A stretch of 51,825 nucleotides of DNA from JBOFZL01 sp051655155 (GTDB taxonomy: Bacteria; Bacillota; Clostridia; Peptostreptococcales; Filifactoraceae), in contig JBOFZL010000056.1 in NCBI GenBank assembly GCA_051655155.1, positions 1-51,825 on the forward strand, read 5' to 3'. Made by a program: the position numbers and the translations under genes. Under the pieces are notes generated by a model that searched no databases, was not told where the DNA came from, and saw only the letters and a list, made by a program, of their open reading frames with translations. Below are positions 9,020-16,838 of this stretch, in pieces. The stretch's first letter is position 1. Each line of letters opens with the position of its first letter.

Positions 9020-9951
9020 AGTTATCAATAATTATACCTGTATATTTTAATGAGCTAAACCTATTGCCTTTATACGAAAAACTGAAGGAAGTGGTTTTGG
9101 ATAATATATCTATAGACTATGAATTAATATTTGTAGACGATGGATCAGGGGATGATTCCTTTAAAGTTTTAAAGGAGATAAAAAATAATAATCCGAAGGT
9201 TAAACTACTTAAGTTATCAAGAAACTTTGGATCTCATACAGCGATTTTTGCAGGTATGAACTATGCCTCAGGTTCGGTGGTATGTATGGTGACAGCAGAT
9301 CTTCAAGATCCACCAGAAATAATTTTAGATATGCTTAAGAAGTACAAAGAAGGAAGTAAATTAATAATGGCAGTAAGAGCAGACAGAAATGAAGGTATTG
9401 TCCAAAAAACTATATCTAACTTATATTATAAGTTAATGAGAACTTTTGCTCTTAAGAATATGCCTGAGGGTGGTTTCGACTGCTTTATGTGTGATAGAAA
9501 GATTGTTGATGTAATATGTAAGATGGAAGAAAAGAATTCATCGCTTATGGGACAACTTCTTTGGTGTGGATTTGATATAGATAAGATTTATTATGTAAGG
9601 CAGGCTAGAGAGATAGGAAAATCCAGATGGACATTGTCTAAAAAGATTAAGCTTTTTATAGACTCTTTTATGGCTTTTTCATACACTCCAATAAGAGCTA
9701 TATCCGCTTTAGGGATAATTATATCGTTGTTAGGGTTTATATATGGGATTTTTGTTATTGCAAATAAGTTTATGCATAATATTCCTATTGCAGGTTGGGC
9801 ATCTATGATGGTAGTTTTTCTTTTTGTATCAGGGATACAGATGCTTATGTTAGGTATTTTAGGAGAATTTTTGTGGAGAAGTTTTGATGAAACAAGAAAA
9901 AGGCCTGTCTATATTGTGGATGAGGAGCTGGGCTTTGATGATAAACCTTAG
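9016..9951 (+). CDS. GT2 polyprenyl-phosphate glycosyltransferase (GtrB/ArnC/DPM1-like)
   Basis: A GT2 enzyme of 311 aa with an N-terminal GT-A domain and two C-terminal transmembrane helices (about residues 228-255 and 265-290). Motifs seen are SIIIPVYFNE at the start, FVDDGSGDDS for nucleotide-sugar binding and TADLQDPPE for metal binding, followed by the Arg-rich region common to GtrB/ArnC. Such enzymes load a sugar from a nucleotide donor onto undecaprenyl phosphate on the cytoplasmic face. It overlaps the preceding gene by 4 bp and the GtrA gene by 14 bp, which indicates translational coupling. The sugar is probably the acetamido sugar made by the two preceding genes. Confidence 0.88.
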   Translation: MKLSIIIPVYFNELNLLPLYEKLKEVVLDNISIDYELIFVDDGSGDDSFKVLKEIKNNNPKVKLLKLSRNFGSHTAIFAGMNYASGSVVCMVTADLQDPPEIILDMLKKYKEGSKLIMAVRADRNEGIVQKTISNLYYKLMRTFALKNMPEGGFDCFMCDRKIVDVICKMEEKNSSLMGQLLWCGFDIDKIYYVRQAREIGKSRWTLSKKIKLFIDSFMAFSYTPIRAISALGIIISLLGFIYGIFVIANKFMHNIPIAGWASMMVVFLFVSGIQMLMLGILGEFLWRSFDETRKRPVYIVDEELGFDDKP

Positions 9952-10333
9952 AGATCTTATAGGTAAATATTCCCAGTTTTTGAAATTTTGTGTGGTAGGT
10001 CTATTTAACACTCTTATTTCAGTAGTGGTATTTAATATAGTGACCTTTATGGGTCTTCACTATTTACCTGCAACTATTATAGGATATTTGGCAGGTCTGG
10101 TTAATGGTTATATATCCAGCAGTAAATATGTTTTTAAGAAGAATACCGGCACTGATACTGCCATTAAGTTTGTAGGAGTATATTTATCTGCCTTAATAAT
10201 AAATCTTGGGCTGATGTACCTCATGGTTGATGTGGGAAATATTAACTCTTCTTTGGGGCAGTTGGTAACAACAGGATTTAATGTGGTTTATAATTTCATA
10301 CTTAATAAAATATGGACTTTTAGAGGTAAATAA
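9938..10333 (+). CDS. GtrA-family membrane protein (putative polyprenyl-phosphate-sugar flippase)
   Basis: A membrane protein of 131 aa with four predicted helices and the GtrA pattern: KFCVVGLFNTLISVVVF in helix 1, a YLAGLVNGYISSSKYVFK loop and YNFILNKIWTFR at the end. I place the start at ATG 9938, with GAGGAG at 9922-9927. A longer reading from 9884 would run deep into the GT2 gene and add a non-membrane head unlike the family. GtrA proteins are thought to flip undecaprenyl-phosphate sugars or stabilise the GT2 partner. This is the last gene of the glycan operon before the DegV genes. Confidence 0.86.
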   Translation: MINLRDLIGKYSQFLKFCVVGLFNTLISVVVFNIVTFMGLHYLPATIIGYLAGLVNGYISSSKYVFKKNTGTDTAIKFVGVYLSALIINLGLMYLMVDVGNINSSLGQLVTTGFNVVYNFILNKIWTFRGK

Positions 10334-10342
10334 TGGTATGAT
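10313..10342 (+). promoter_or_regulatory. Possible promoter before the DegV genes
   Basis: TGGACT (10313-10318) and TATGAT (10337-10342) are separated by 18 bp, overlapping the end of the gtrA-like gene. The -35 box is imperfect, so this is only a candidate; read-through from upstream is equally possible. Confidence 0.3.
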
Positions 10343-10378
10343 ATTAATTAAATAATCTAATATGAGAGGAATTTTAGA

Positions 10379-11230
10379 ATGAAAAAAATTGGAGTTATTT
10401 GCGATACTACAAGTGATTTACGACCGGAGCTTTTAGAGGAACTAAATATAGATTTATTCCCATTACAAGTAAATTATTCGTATAAGCACTTTAGAGATAG
10501 GGTTGATATTACATCTGATTATGTATATGAACATTTAGATGAAGAAATTCCAATGTCATCATTACCTCTCACATCAGATATAATAGATATTTTAGAAAAA
10601 AAGAAGAATGAGGGTTATACCCATCTTATTATAATAACCATTTCATCTAATCTTAGTGGAACTTATAATGCAGTTAAAAATGCGTTAGAACATTATAAGG
10701 ATGATTTTCAAGTTGAGCTTATAGATTCTAAACAAATATCTATGAGTATGTCATTTTCTGTGATTGAAGCAGCAAGAATTGTTAAAAATGAGAATGATTT
10801 TGATAAGGCTGTTTCAAGGGCAAAATATATATTGGAGAGAAGCAGAGGATTTTTTACTGTAGAAGATTTAAAGTATCTTAAGAAGGGAGGTAGGATAGGT
10901 TCTTTCGAGGGGGTTGTAGGAACTCTTTTAGATATTAAACCGATAATTGGTATAACGGAAGAAGGTTACTATTATCCTGCAGCGAAGGTAAGAGGAAGAA
11001 AAAAATCATTGAACACAATTACACAAATAGCTTTTGATCTTATAAAAGATAAGAAAAGAGTAATGTTTTCAGTAATTCATGGAAGAGCTGAAAAGGAAGC
11101 TATAGAAGTTTTTAACATCCTAGATAGTTTAAAAAATTCATTTTATAAAGATATTTCGGTAAATGGGCCACTCATGGCTGGGCATGCAGGTCCGGGAACT
11201 TTAGGAATATGTGTGGCATGGGAGGATTAG
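10379..11230 (+). CDS. DegV-family fatty-acid-binding protein (first of tandem pair)
   Basis: A cytoplasmic protein of 283 aa of the DegV (FakB-like) family. These bind a fatty acid and can present it to a fatty acid kinase for phosphorylation and entry into phospholipid synthesis. The N-terminal GVICDTTSDL, the SSNLSGTYNA loop near residues 96-105 and the LKKGGRIG block near residue 168 are family hallmarks. The C-terminal PLMAGHAGPGTLGI segment is also typical. It is followed 14 bp later by a second DegV gene. No FakA-type kinase lies in the window, so the fatty acid role comes from the family only. Confidence 0.88.
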   Translation: MKKIGVICDTTSDLRPELLEELNIDLFPLQVNYSYKHFRDRVDITSDYVYEHLDEEIPMSSLPLTSDIIDILEKKKNEGYTHLIIITISSNLSGTYNAVKNALEHYKDDFQVELIDSKQISMSMSFSVIEAARIVKNENDFDKAVSRAKYILERSRGFFTVEDLKYLKKGGRIGSFEGVVGTLLDIKPIIGITEEGYYYPAAKVRGRKKSLNTITQIAFDLIKDKKRVMFSVIHGRAEKEAIEVFNILDSLKNSFYKDISVNGPLMAGHAGPGTLGICVAWED

Positions 11231-11244
11231 AAAGGAATATATGT

Positions 11245-12120
11245 ATGGAAAAAATTGCAATTTTAACAGATTCTACTACAGATTTGGATAAGAAGCTTTT
11301 AGACAATATAAAAGCGACAGTAGTACCACTTCAAATTATTTACAAAGATGGAAGAACCTTTAGAGATATTGTAGATATTAATGTAAACCAAGTGGCAAGC
11401 GATTTAGATGAATTTGAGCCGAAGACTTCACTTCCTATTATTCAAGATGCAATTGATGCTTTTGAAACTCTTGAAAAAGCAGGATATACTCATTGTATAG
11501 GAATATTGTTATCTTCAGGATTAAGTGGGACGTATAATATGTTTAAAACTGTGGTAGATAGTTATGAAGGTAATATGGTTATAGAAATTATAGATAGTAA
11601 AAGTGCTTCTGTAGGTATAGGCTCGGTAATTTTAGCTGTTAATGAATATATTACAAGTGGAATGAAGTTTAATGATATTGTAGAAAAGGCTAAAAAAGAT
11701 TGTGAAAACCAAAAGGTTTATTTTGCTATTGAAACTTTAAAATATCTTCAAAAAGGTGGAAGAATAAGTAAGGTACAGGGTGCTGTAGGTTCAGTATTAG
11801 ATGTTAAACCTATTATTGAAGTTGATGAAGAAGGAAAACTCAATAATATAGCAAAGGTTAGAGGACGAAAAAAATCAATATTAAAATTAGTTGAATTATT
11901 TAAAGTTGAAATTGATAATGCTGTTTCTCGGGGGAAAAAGATAAAATCGATTTATACAGTTCATGGAAACAGACAAGAAGATGGCGAATTTTTAACGGAA
12001 AAGTTAAAAGAATTACTTCCTGAATTCAATATAGAATGCCATAAGATGGGAGCTTTATTGACGGTGCATACAGGCGAGGGCACTATAGGTGGGGTTATAT
12101 GTTGGGAGGATATTATATAG
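11245..12120 (+). CDS. DegV-family fatty-acid-binding protein (second of tandem pair)
   Basis: A DegV protein of 291 aa with IAILTDSTTDLDKK at the N terminus, LLSSGLSGTYNMF, LQKGGRISKVQGAVGS and a C-terminal TVHTGEGTIGG. I chose ATG 11245 because AAAGGA sits 8 bp upstream and the domain begins there; an in-frame ATG at 11209 lies inside the previous gene. The two tandem copies are clearly diverged paralogues. In several Bacillota multiple FakB proteins differ in fatty acid preference, and that is the likely reason for two here. The stop codon abuts the ATG of the next gene. Confidence 0.87.
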   Translation: MEKIAILTDSTTDLDKKLLDNIKATVVPLQIIYKDGRTFRDIVDINVNQVASDLDEFEPKTSLPIIQDAIDAFETLEKAGYTHCIGILLSSGLSGTYNMFKTVVDSYEGNMVIEIIDSKSASVGIGSVILAVNEYITSGMKFNDIVEKAKKDCENQKVYFAIETLKYLQKGGRISKVQGAVGSVLDVKPIIEVDEEGKLNNIAKVRGRKKSILKLVELFKVEIDNAVSRGKKIKSIYTVHGNRQEDGEFLTEKLKELLPEFNIECHKMGALLTVHTGEGTIGGVICWEDII

Positions 12121-12534
12121 ATGGAAGATTGTTCTATAGTCATAATGAGAAAAGATGAAGAAAATATGTTTAGTAAAGAGGTAGGAAGCATATATTCAAA
12201 GGAAGGCAATTTATATATTGAGGCTGTATTTTCTACTTTAGAAGCAGATAAAGATTTAGTAAACTTGACGTTATCAACAGGACGTGATGTTGAAGAGTGG
12301 GAATTTTCGGCAATATTTGACTACTATGATATGGAAAAACTTGAAGATTTAAGCTTTGTTGAAACTATAATTGAGAATGAAGATAGGTTTAACCCAAGCT
12401 GGGAAGTTCACTTTTTCTTACCTGACAATGAAGAAATACTTAATGAATATATTGAGAGAATATTAGATGTACATGATTTGGAGCTTAAAGAGGTATATAA
12501 AGAAATTTCTGATAAAAAAGAAGAATATATATAG
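12121..12534 (+). CDS. Small acidic protein of unknown function
   Basis: A soluble acidic protein of 137 aa, predicted alpha/beta, without a signal peptide, membrane helix or motif that I recognise. It is rich in Glu and Asp and has a C-terminal helical region around EYIERILDVHDLELKEVYKE. The ATG at 12121 directly follows the stop of the second DegV gene, and GGGAGGA lies 10 bp upstream. A start at ATG 12145 is also possible. Tight packing between degV and a transporter gene suggests cotranscription. I cannot assign a function. Confidence 0.7.
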   Translation: MEDCSIVIMRKDEENMFSKEVGSIYSKEGNLYIEAVFSTLEADKDLVNLTLSTGRDVEEWEFSAIFDYYDMEKLEDLSFVETIIENEDRFNPSWEVHFFLPDNEEILNEYIERILDVHDLELKEVYKEISDKKEEYI

Positions 12535-12549
12535 AATATGGAGGATTAT

Positions 12550-13458
12550 ATGAGCTTAGATAAAAATAAAAAAGCTACACTTTATGCAGATTTATCCTTA
12601 CTTATTGTTGCATTTTTATGGGGTGCAGGTTTTTTGTTTATGAAAAGTGGTTTAAATCATATAACCCCTTTTTGGATTATGTCTCTAAGGTTCATTGGAG
12701 CGACAATTGTCATGAGTTTGGTATTTTTTAAAAGAATACTTAAAGTTAACAGAAAAGATATAAAGGGTGGTTTTATAATAGGACTTTTCATGTTTGCAGG
12801 ATTCATAACCCAGACTATTGGATTGCAATATACGTCCATATCAAGTCAGGCTTTTTTAACAGGGACTAATGTAGCGTTTGTACCATTCTTTGTTTGGCTT
12901 GTATATAAGAAAAAACCTGATAATTTTGCAATGGTAGGAGCTTTTTTAGCACTTATAGGGATTGCACTGATAACCTTAAAGGAAGGACTAACTTTAAATA
13001 TCGGAGATTTATGGACATTAGCTTGTGCAGTGTTTTTTGCTGGACATATAGTTTCCATAGGGTATTTTGCTAAAAAGTCAGACCCTATAGTATTGACTAT
13101 TATTCAGTTAGCGGTTACAGGGGTACTTTCTGTTATAGGTGGTCTTATTTTTGAAGAACCTATTAATTTTTTAGCATTAGAATCATCAGCTTATGTAACT
13201 GTTTTATACCTTGTTTTTGGGTCAACTTTGCTGGCATTTTTATTGCAAAATATCGCTCAAAAATATACACCTGCGACTCATGCATCTTTAATACTTTGTT
13301 TGGAGTCCGTAATAGGTACAATGTTAGGGGTTATTTTTTATAAAGACTTATTTAATACTAAAATGGCATTAGGGTGTATGTTTATATTTATTGCAATTAT
13401 TACTATTGAAACTCAGTGGGAATTTTTAGTACCAAATAAGGATAAATCGCTTAAATAA
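12550..13458 (+). CDS. EamA-family (drug/metabolite transporter) permease
   Basis: An inner membrane permease of 302 aa with ten predicted helices in two EamA repeats. The start of the first repeat reads LIVAFLWGAGFLFMKSGL; the second covers about residues 155-290. I chose ATG 12550 because GGAGG (12540-12544) is correctly spaced for it, whereas the ATG at 12538 overlaps that site. Members export or import amino acids, nucleosides or other metabolites, and the substrate cannot be told from sequence. It lies 15 bp after the unknown small gene and 17 bp before the transketolase genes, so it is probably in the same transcript. Confidence 0.87.
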   Translation: MSLDKNKKATLYADLSLLIVAFLWGAGFLFMKSGLNHITPFWIMSLRFIGATIVMSLVFFKRILKVNRKDIKGGFIIGLFMFAGFITQTIGLQYTSISSQAFLTGTNVAFVPFFVWLVYKKKPDNFAMVGAFLALIGIALITLKEGLTLNIGDLWTLACAVFFAGHIVSIGYFAKKSDPIVLTIIQLAVTGVLSVIGGLIFEEPINFLALESSAYVTVLYLVFGSTLLAFLLQNIAQKYTPATHASLILCLESVIGTMLGVIFYKDLFNTKMALGCMFIFIAIITIETQWEFLVPNKDKSLK

Positions 13459-13475
13459 AAAATTGGAGGGAAGAA

Positions 13476-14300
13476 ATGAACTATCAAGACTATGAATTAT
13501 CAGCAAGAAACATCAGAAGAAATATTGTAAAGATGGTTGCAAAAGCAGGATCTGGGCATCCAGGAGGTTCGCTTTCAGGAGTAGAGTTACTAACTGCTCT
13601 TTATTTCAAGGAGATGAATATAGATCCTAAAAATCCACACAAGGAAGATAGAGACAGGTTTGTGTTATCTAAGGGGCATGCATCACCACTACTATATTCT
13701 GTTTTAGCGGAAAAAGGATTTTTCTTAAAAGAAGATTTGATGAGTTTTAGACAAATCAATTCAAAACTACAAGGACATCCAAGTATGACCTATGTTAAGG
13801 GCGTTGATATGTCTACAGGTTCATTGGGACAGGGAATTTCTGTGGCTGTAGGTATGGCACTTTCAGGAAAATATCATAAAGAAGAGTATAGAACATATGT
13901 GTTATTAGGCGACGGAGAGCTTCAAGAGGGACAGGTTTGGGAAGCGGCCATGTCAGCAGGACACTACAAGTTAGATAACCTAGTTGCTATAGTAGATAAT
14001 AATAGTTTGCAGATAGATGGAAATATTACAGATGTAATGAATCCTACGCCTATTGATAAAAAGTTTGAAGCTTTTGGTTGGAATGTAATATTAATTGATG
14101 GACATAACTATGATGAAATATTTGAAGCTTATAATAATGCAAGAGAGTATAAGGGGAAACCAACCTTGATACTAGCGAAAACAGTAAAAGGAAAAGGTGT
14201 ATCCTTTATGGAAAATAATGCAGGGTGGCATGGAAATGCTCCTAATACAGAACAATTAGAAATCGCAATGAAGGATCTTGGAGGTGCAGACAATGAGTAA
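13476..14300 (+). CDS. Transketolase, N-terminal (thiamine diphosphate-binding) subunit
   Basis: A protein of 274 aa equal to the N-terminal third to half of a classical transketolase. The thiamine diphosphate motif GDGELQEGQVWEAAMSAG (about residues 147-164) is present, along with AGSGHPGGSLSG and SKGHASP at the active site. With the next gene it forms a split transketolase moving two-carbon units between sugar phosphates in the non-oxidative pentose phosphate pathway. The two genes overlap by 8 bp, which suggests coupled synthesis. GGAGGG precedes the ATG at 13476. Split transketolases are common in anaerobic Bacillota and archaea. Confidence 0.93.
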   Translation: MNYQDYELSARNIRRNIVKMVAKAGSGHPGGSLSGVELLTALYFKEMNIDPKNPHKEDRDRFVLSKGHASPLLYSVLAEKGFFLKEDLMSFRQINSKLQGHPSMTYVKGVDMSTGSLGQGISVAVGMALSGKYHKEEYRTYVLLGDGELQEGQVWEAAMSAGHYKLDNLVAIVDNNSLQIDGNITDVMNPTPIDKKFEAFGWNVILIDGHNYDEIFEAYNNAREYKGKPTLILAKTVKGKGVSFMENNAGWHGNAPNTEQLEIAMKDLGGADNE

Positions 14301-15222
14301 GATAGCAACTAGAGAAGCTTATGGAAAGGCTTTAGCAGAACTTGTAACCACTAATAAGAATATATTAGTTTTAGATGCAGATCTTTCAAAGTCCACAAAA
14401 ACCAGTGATGCAAAGGCAGTGGCCCCAGATCAGCACTTTAATATGGGTATAGCTGAAGGTAATATGATGGGAGTAGCGGCAGGTTTAGCGAGCTGTGGAA
14501 ATACAGTATTTGCCAGCACTTTTGCGATGTTTGCAGCGGGAAGAGCCTTTGAACAAATTAGGAATTCAATTTGTTACCCGAAACTTAATGTAAAAGTATG
14601 TGCAACTCATGCAGGATTAACTGTAGGTGAGGACGGAGCATCTCATCAGTCAGTGGAAGATATAGCAATAATGAGAGCAATTCCAAATATGGTTGTGGTT
14701 TCACCATGTGATGATTTAGAAACTAATAAGGCAATAAAGGCTGTAGCAAAGTACAATGGACCTTGTTATGTAAGGCTGGGAAGATTAGGGGTAGATAGGG
14801 TAACGACAGATGAAACAGAGTTTCAAATAGGTAAAGGGTTAACGCTAAAAGACGGTAGCGATATAAGTTTAGTAGCTACAGGTTATATGGTTCAACAAGC
14901 TTTAATAGCAGCTAAGGAGTTAGAAGAAAAGGGCTATAGTGTAAGAGTGATAAATATTCACACCATAAAACCTATAGATAGTGAAATATTAGTAAAGGCA
15001 GCAGAAGAAACAGGACTTATAATAAGTTGTGAAGAGCATAATATTATAGGTGGTTTAGGTTCTGCTATTTCAGAGGTGTTAAGCGAAGAAAGACCTACAA
15101 AGGTTGTTAAGGTGGGAATTAACGACACCTTTGGAGAAAGTGGAAAACCTATGGATTTGGTAGAAAAATATGGACTTACAGCTAAGAATATTGTAGATGT
15201 AGCCTTAAAAAATTTAAAATAG
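14293..15222 (+). CDS. Transketolase, C-terminal (pyrimidine-binding) subunit
   Basis: A protein of 309 aa equal to the pyrimidine-binding and C-terminal domains of transketolase. It contains FNMGIAEGNMMGVAAGLA with the catalytic glutamate that activates the cofactor, and CATHAGLTVGEDGASHQ near residues 104-120. The start is ATG 14293 with GGAGGTG 6 bp upstream, inside the end of the N-terminal subunit gene. Frame and spacing indicate equal amounts of both subunits. It pairs with the preceding gene as a single enzyme. Confidence 0.93.
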   Translation: MSKIATREAYGKALAELVTTNKNILVLDADLSKSTKTSDAKAVAPDQHFNMGIAEGNMMGVAAGLASCGNTVFASTFAMFAAGRAFEQIRNSICYPKLNVKVCATHAGLTVGEDGASHQSVEDIAIMRAIPNMVVVSPCDDLETNKAIKAVAKYNGPCYVRLGRLGVDRVTTDETEFQIGKGLTLKDGSDISLVATGYMVQQALIAAKELEEKGYSVRVINIHTIKPIDSEILVKAAEETGLIISCEEHNIIGGLGSAISEVLSEERPTKVVKVGINDTFGESGKPMDLVEKYGLTAKNIVDVALKNLK

Positions 15223-15234
15223 GAGGAATTAACT

Positions 15235-16734
15235 ATGCCTAGAGACTTAAGAGCCTTACAAAATGGAACAGATATAAGAGGAGTTGCAATGGAAAATCCA
15301 AAACTTGAAGTAAGCCTGACGGCACAAAGAGTTACATGGATAACTAAGGGGATTATAAAATGGGCAAGTGAAAAACTTTCCAAACCGAGCCAAAATATAA
15401 AAATTGCAGTGGGTACAGATTCAAGACTTTCTCGAGGTATACTTAAAGACAGTATAATAGCTCAAGCAATGAGTCAAGGAGTTAGAGTTTTTGATTGTCA
15501 AATGGCAACTACACCAGCAATGTTTATGGCAACTAAAGACAAAGAGTTAAACTGTGATGTGGCGATTATGATAACGGCAAGTCATCTTCCTTATTACTAT
15601 AATGGGATAAAAATATTCACCCAAAATGGTGGAGCAGAGAAAAATGATATTAAAACTATACTAGAATATGCAGCAGATTTATCTGAAAAAAATGTAGATA
15701 CATTGGTGAAAGGTAAGCTAACCAATGTAGAATTAATTGATATTTATTCAGAAGACCTAAGAAACAAGATTACTAAGGCTACAGGTATGGACAGACCTTT
15801 TGGAGGAATGAAAATAATTGTAGATGCTGGAAATGGAGCAGGTGGATTTTTTGCTCATAAAATATTAGAACCTCTTGGCGCAAATATTGAGGGTAGCCAA
15901 TTTTTAGAGCCAGATGGAAATTTTCCGAATCATCAGCCTAATCCAGAAAACAAAGAGGCTATGGAATCTATAACAAAGGCAGTTGTAGAAACAAAAGCAG
16001 ATTTAGGGATTATCTTTGATACAGATGTAGATAGGGCGGCTTTAGTAACTGGTGATGGGAGAGAGGTAAATAGAAATAATCTTATAGGGCTAATAAGTAC
16101 AATAGTTTTAGAAGAACATCCTAAGACTACAATCGTGACTGACTCGATAACTTCCACAGGGCTAAAAGTATTTATTGAAGAAAAGGGTGGAGTTCATCAT
16201 AGATTTAAGCGAGGATATAAAAATGTAATTAATGAGGCTATAAGGCTTAACAAAGAGGGACAAGATTGCCAGTTGGCAATAGAAACCTCAGGACACGCAG
16301 CTCTAAAAGAAAATGAATTCCTTGATGATGGAGCCTATTTAATAGCAAAAATACTAATAAAGGCAGCTAAAATGAATGCGTCAAGTGAAAAGCTTCAAAA
16401 CCTAATTGAAAATTTAAAACAACCTAAAGAAGCAAAAGAGTATAGAATAACTATAATTGAAAAAGATTTTGGGACATATGGTAATCATATTATTTCAATG
16501 CTTAAAGATGAGGCCACAAGTTCAGATTATTTTAAAATTGAAGAACCAAACTATGAAGGGATAAAATTAATCACAGACACAGGTTGGTTATTATTAAGAA
16601 TGTCTCTTCATGAACCACTTCTTGTATTAAATGTAGAATCTGAAAAGGAAGATGGAGTATCAGAAATTGTAACTAAACTTAGAGATTTCTTAGAAAAATT
16701 TAATAAGCTTGATCTTGGAGTTTTGTATAATTAA
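15235..16734 (+). CDS. Phosphohexomutase (phosphoglucomutase/phosphomannomutase family)
   Basis: A four-domain alpha-D-phosphohexomutase of 499 aa that converts hexose-1-phosphate and hexose-6-phosphate. The phosphoserine loop reads TASHLPYYYNG (about residues 114-124), the metal loop DTDVDRAALV (about 262-271), and the sugar-specificity loop ETSGHAALKENEFLDDG (about 351-367). It may act on glucose or mannose phosphate and feed sugar-nucleotide synthesis, including the upstream glycan genes. It ends the operon and is followed by a strong bidirectional terminator. The family is certain; the preferred sugar is not. Confidence 0.88.
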   Translation: MPRDLRALQNGTDIRGVAMENPKLEVSLTAQRVTWITKGIIKWASEKLSKPSQNIKIAVGTDSRLSRGILKDSIIAQAMSQGVRVFDCQMATTPAMFMATKDKELNCDVAIMITASHLPYYYNGIKIFTQNGGAEKNDIKTILEYAADLSEKNVDTLVKGKLTNVELIDIYSEDLRNKITKATGMDRPFGGMKIIVDAGNGAGGFFAHKILEPLGANIEGSQFLEPDGNFPNHQPNPENKEAMESITKAVVETKADLGIIFDTDVDRAALVTGDGREVNRNNLIGLISTIVLEEHPKTTIVTDSITSTGLKVFIEEKGGVHHRFKRGYKNVINEAIRLNKEGQDCQLAIETSGHAALKENEFLDDGAYLIAKILIKAAKMNASSEKLQNLIENLKQPKEAKEYRITIIEKDFGTYGNHIISMLKDEATSSDYFKIEEPNYEGIKLITDTGWLLLRMSLHEPLLVLNVESEKEDGVSEIVTKLRDFLEKFNKLDLGVLYN

Positions 16735-16767
16735 ATTCATATTATTAAATTACTACTAAAAATATAA

Positions 16768-16828
16768 AAGAACCGACTCATAAAGGGCAGATGAGAAAAA
16801 TCTGATTTTATGGGTCGGTTCTTGTTTG
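16768..16828. terminator. Bidirectional terminator between the mutase and YfcC-type genes
   Basis: A long near-perfect stem (AAGAACCGACTCATAAA at 16768-16784 with TTTTATGGGTCGGTTCTT at 16805-16822, one G-T pair) encloses a small CAGAT/ATCTG hairpin. T-rich tracts follow on both strands. It serves the convergent genes on each side. Confidence 0.85.
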
Positions 16829-16838
16829 TTTAGTTTAT

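Noticed and set aside
14958..15383. 141-codon open frame on the minus strand
   Set aside because: It is antisense to the transketolase C subunit and the mutase, both with clear motifs, and its translation has no family pattern.
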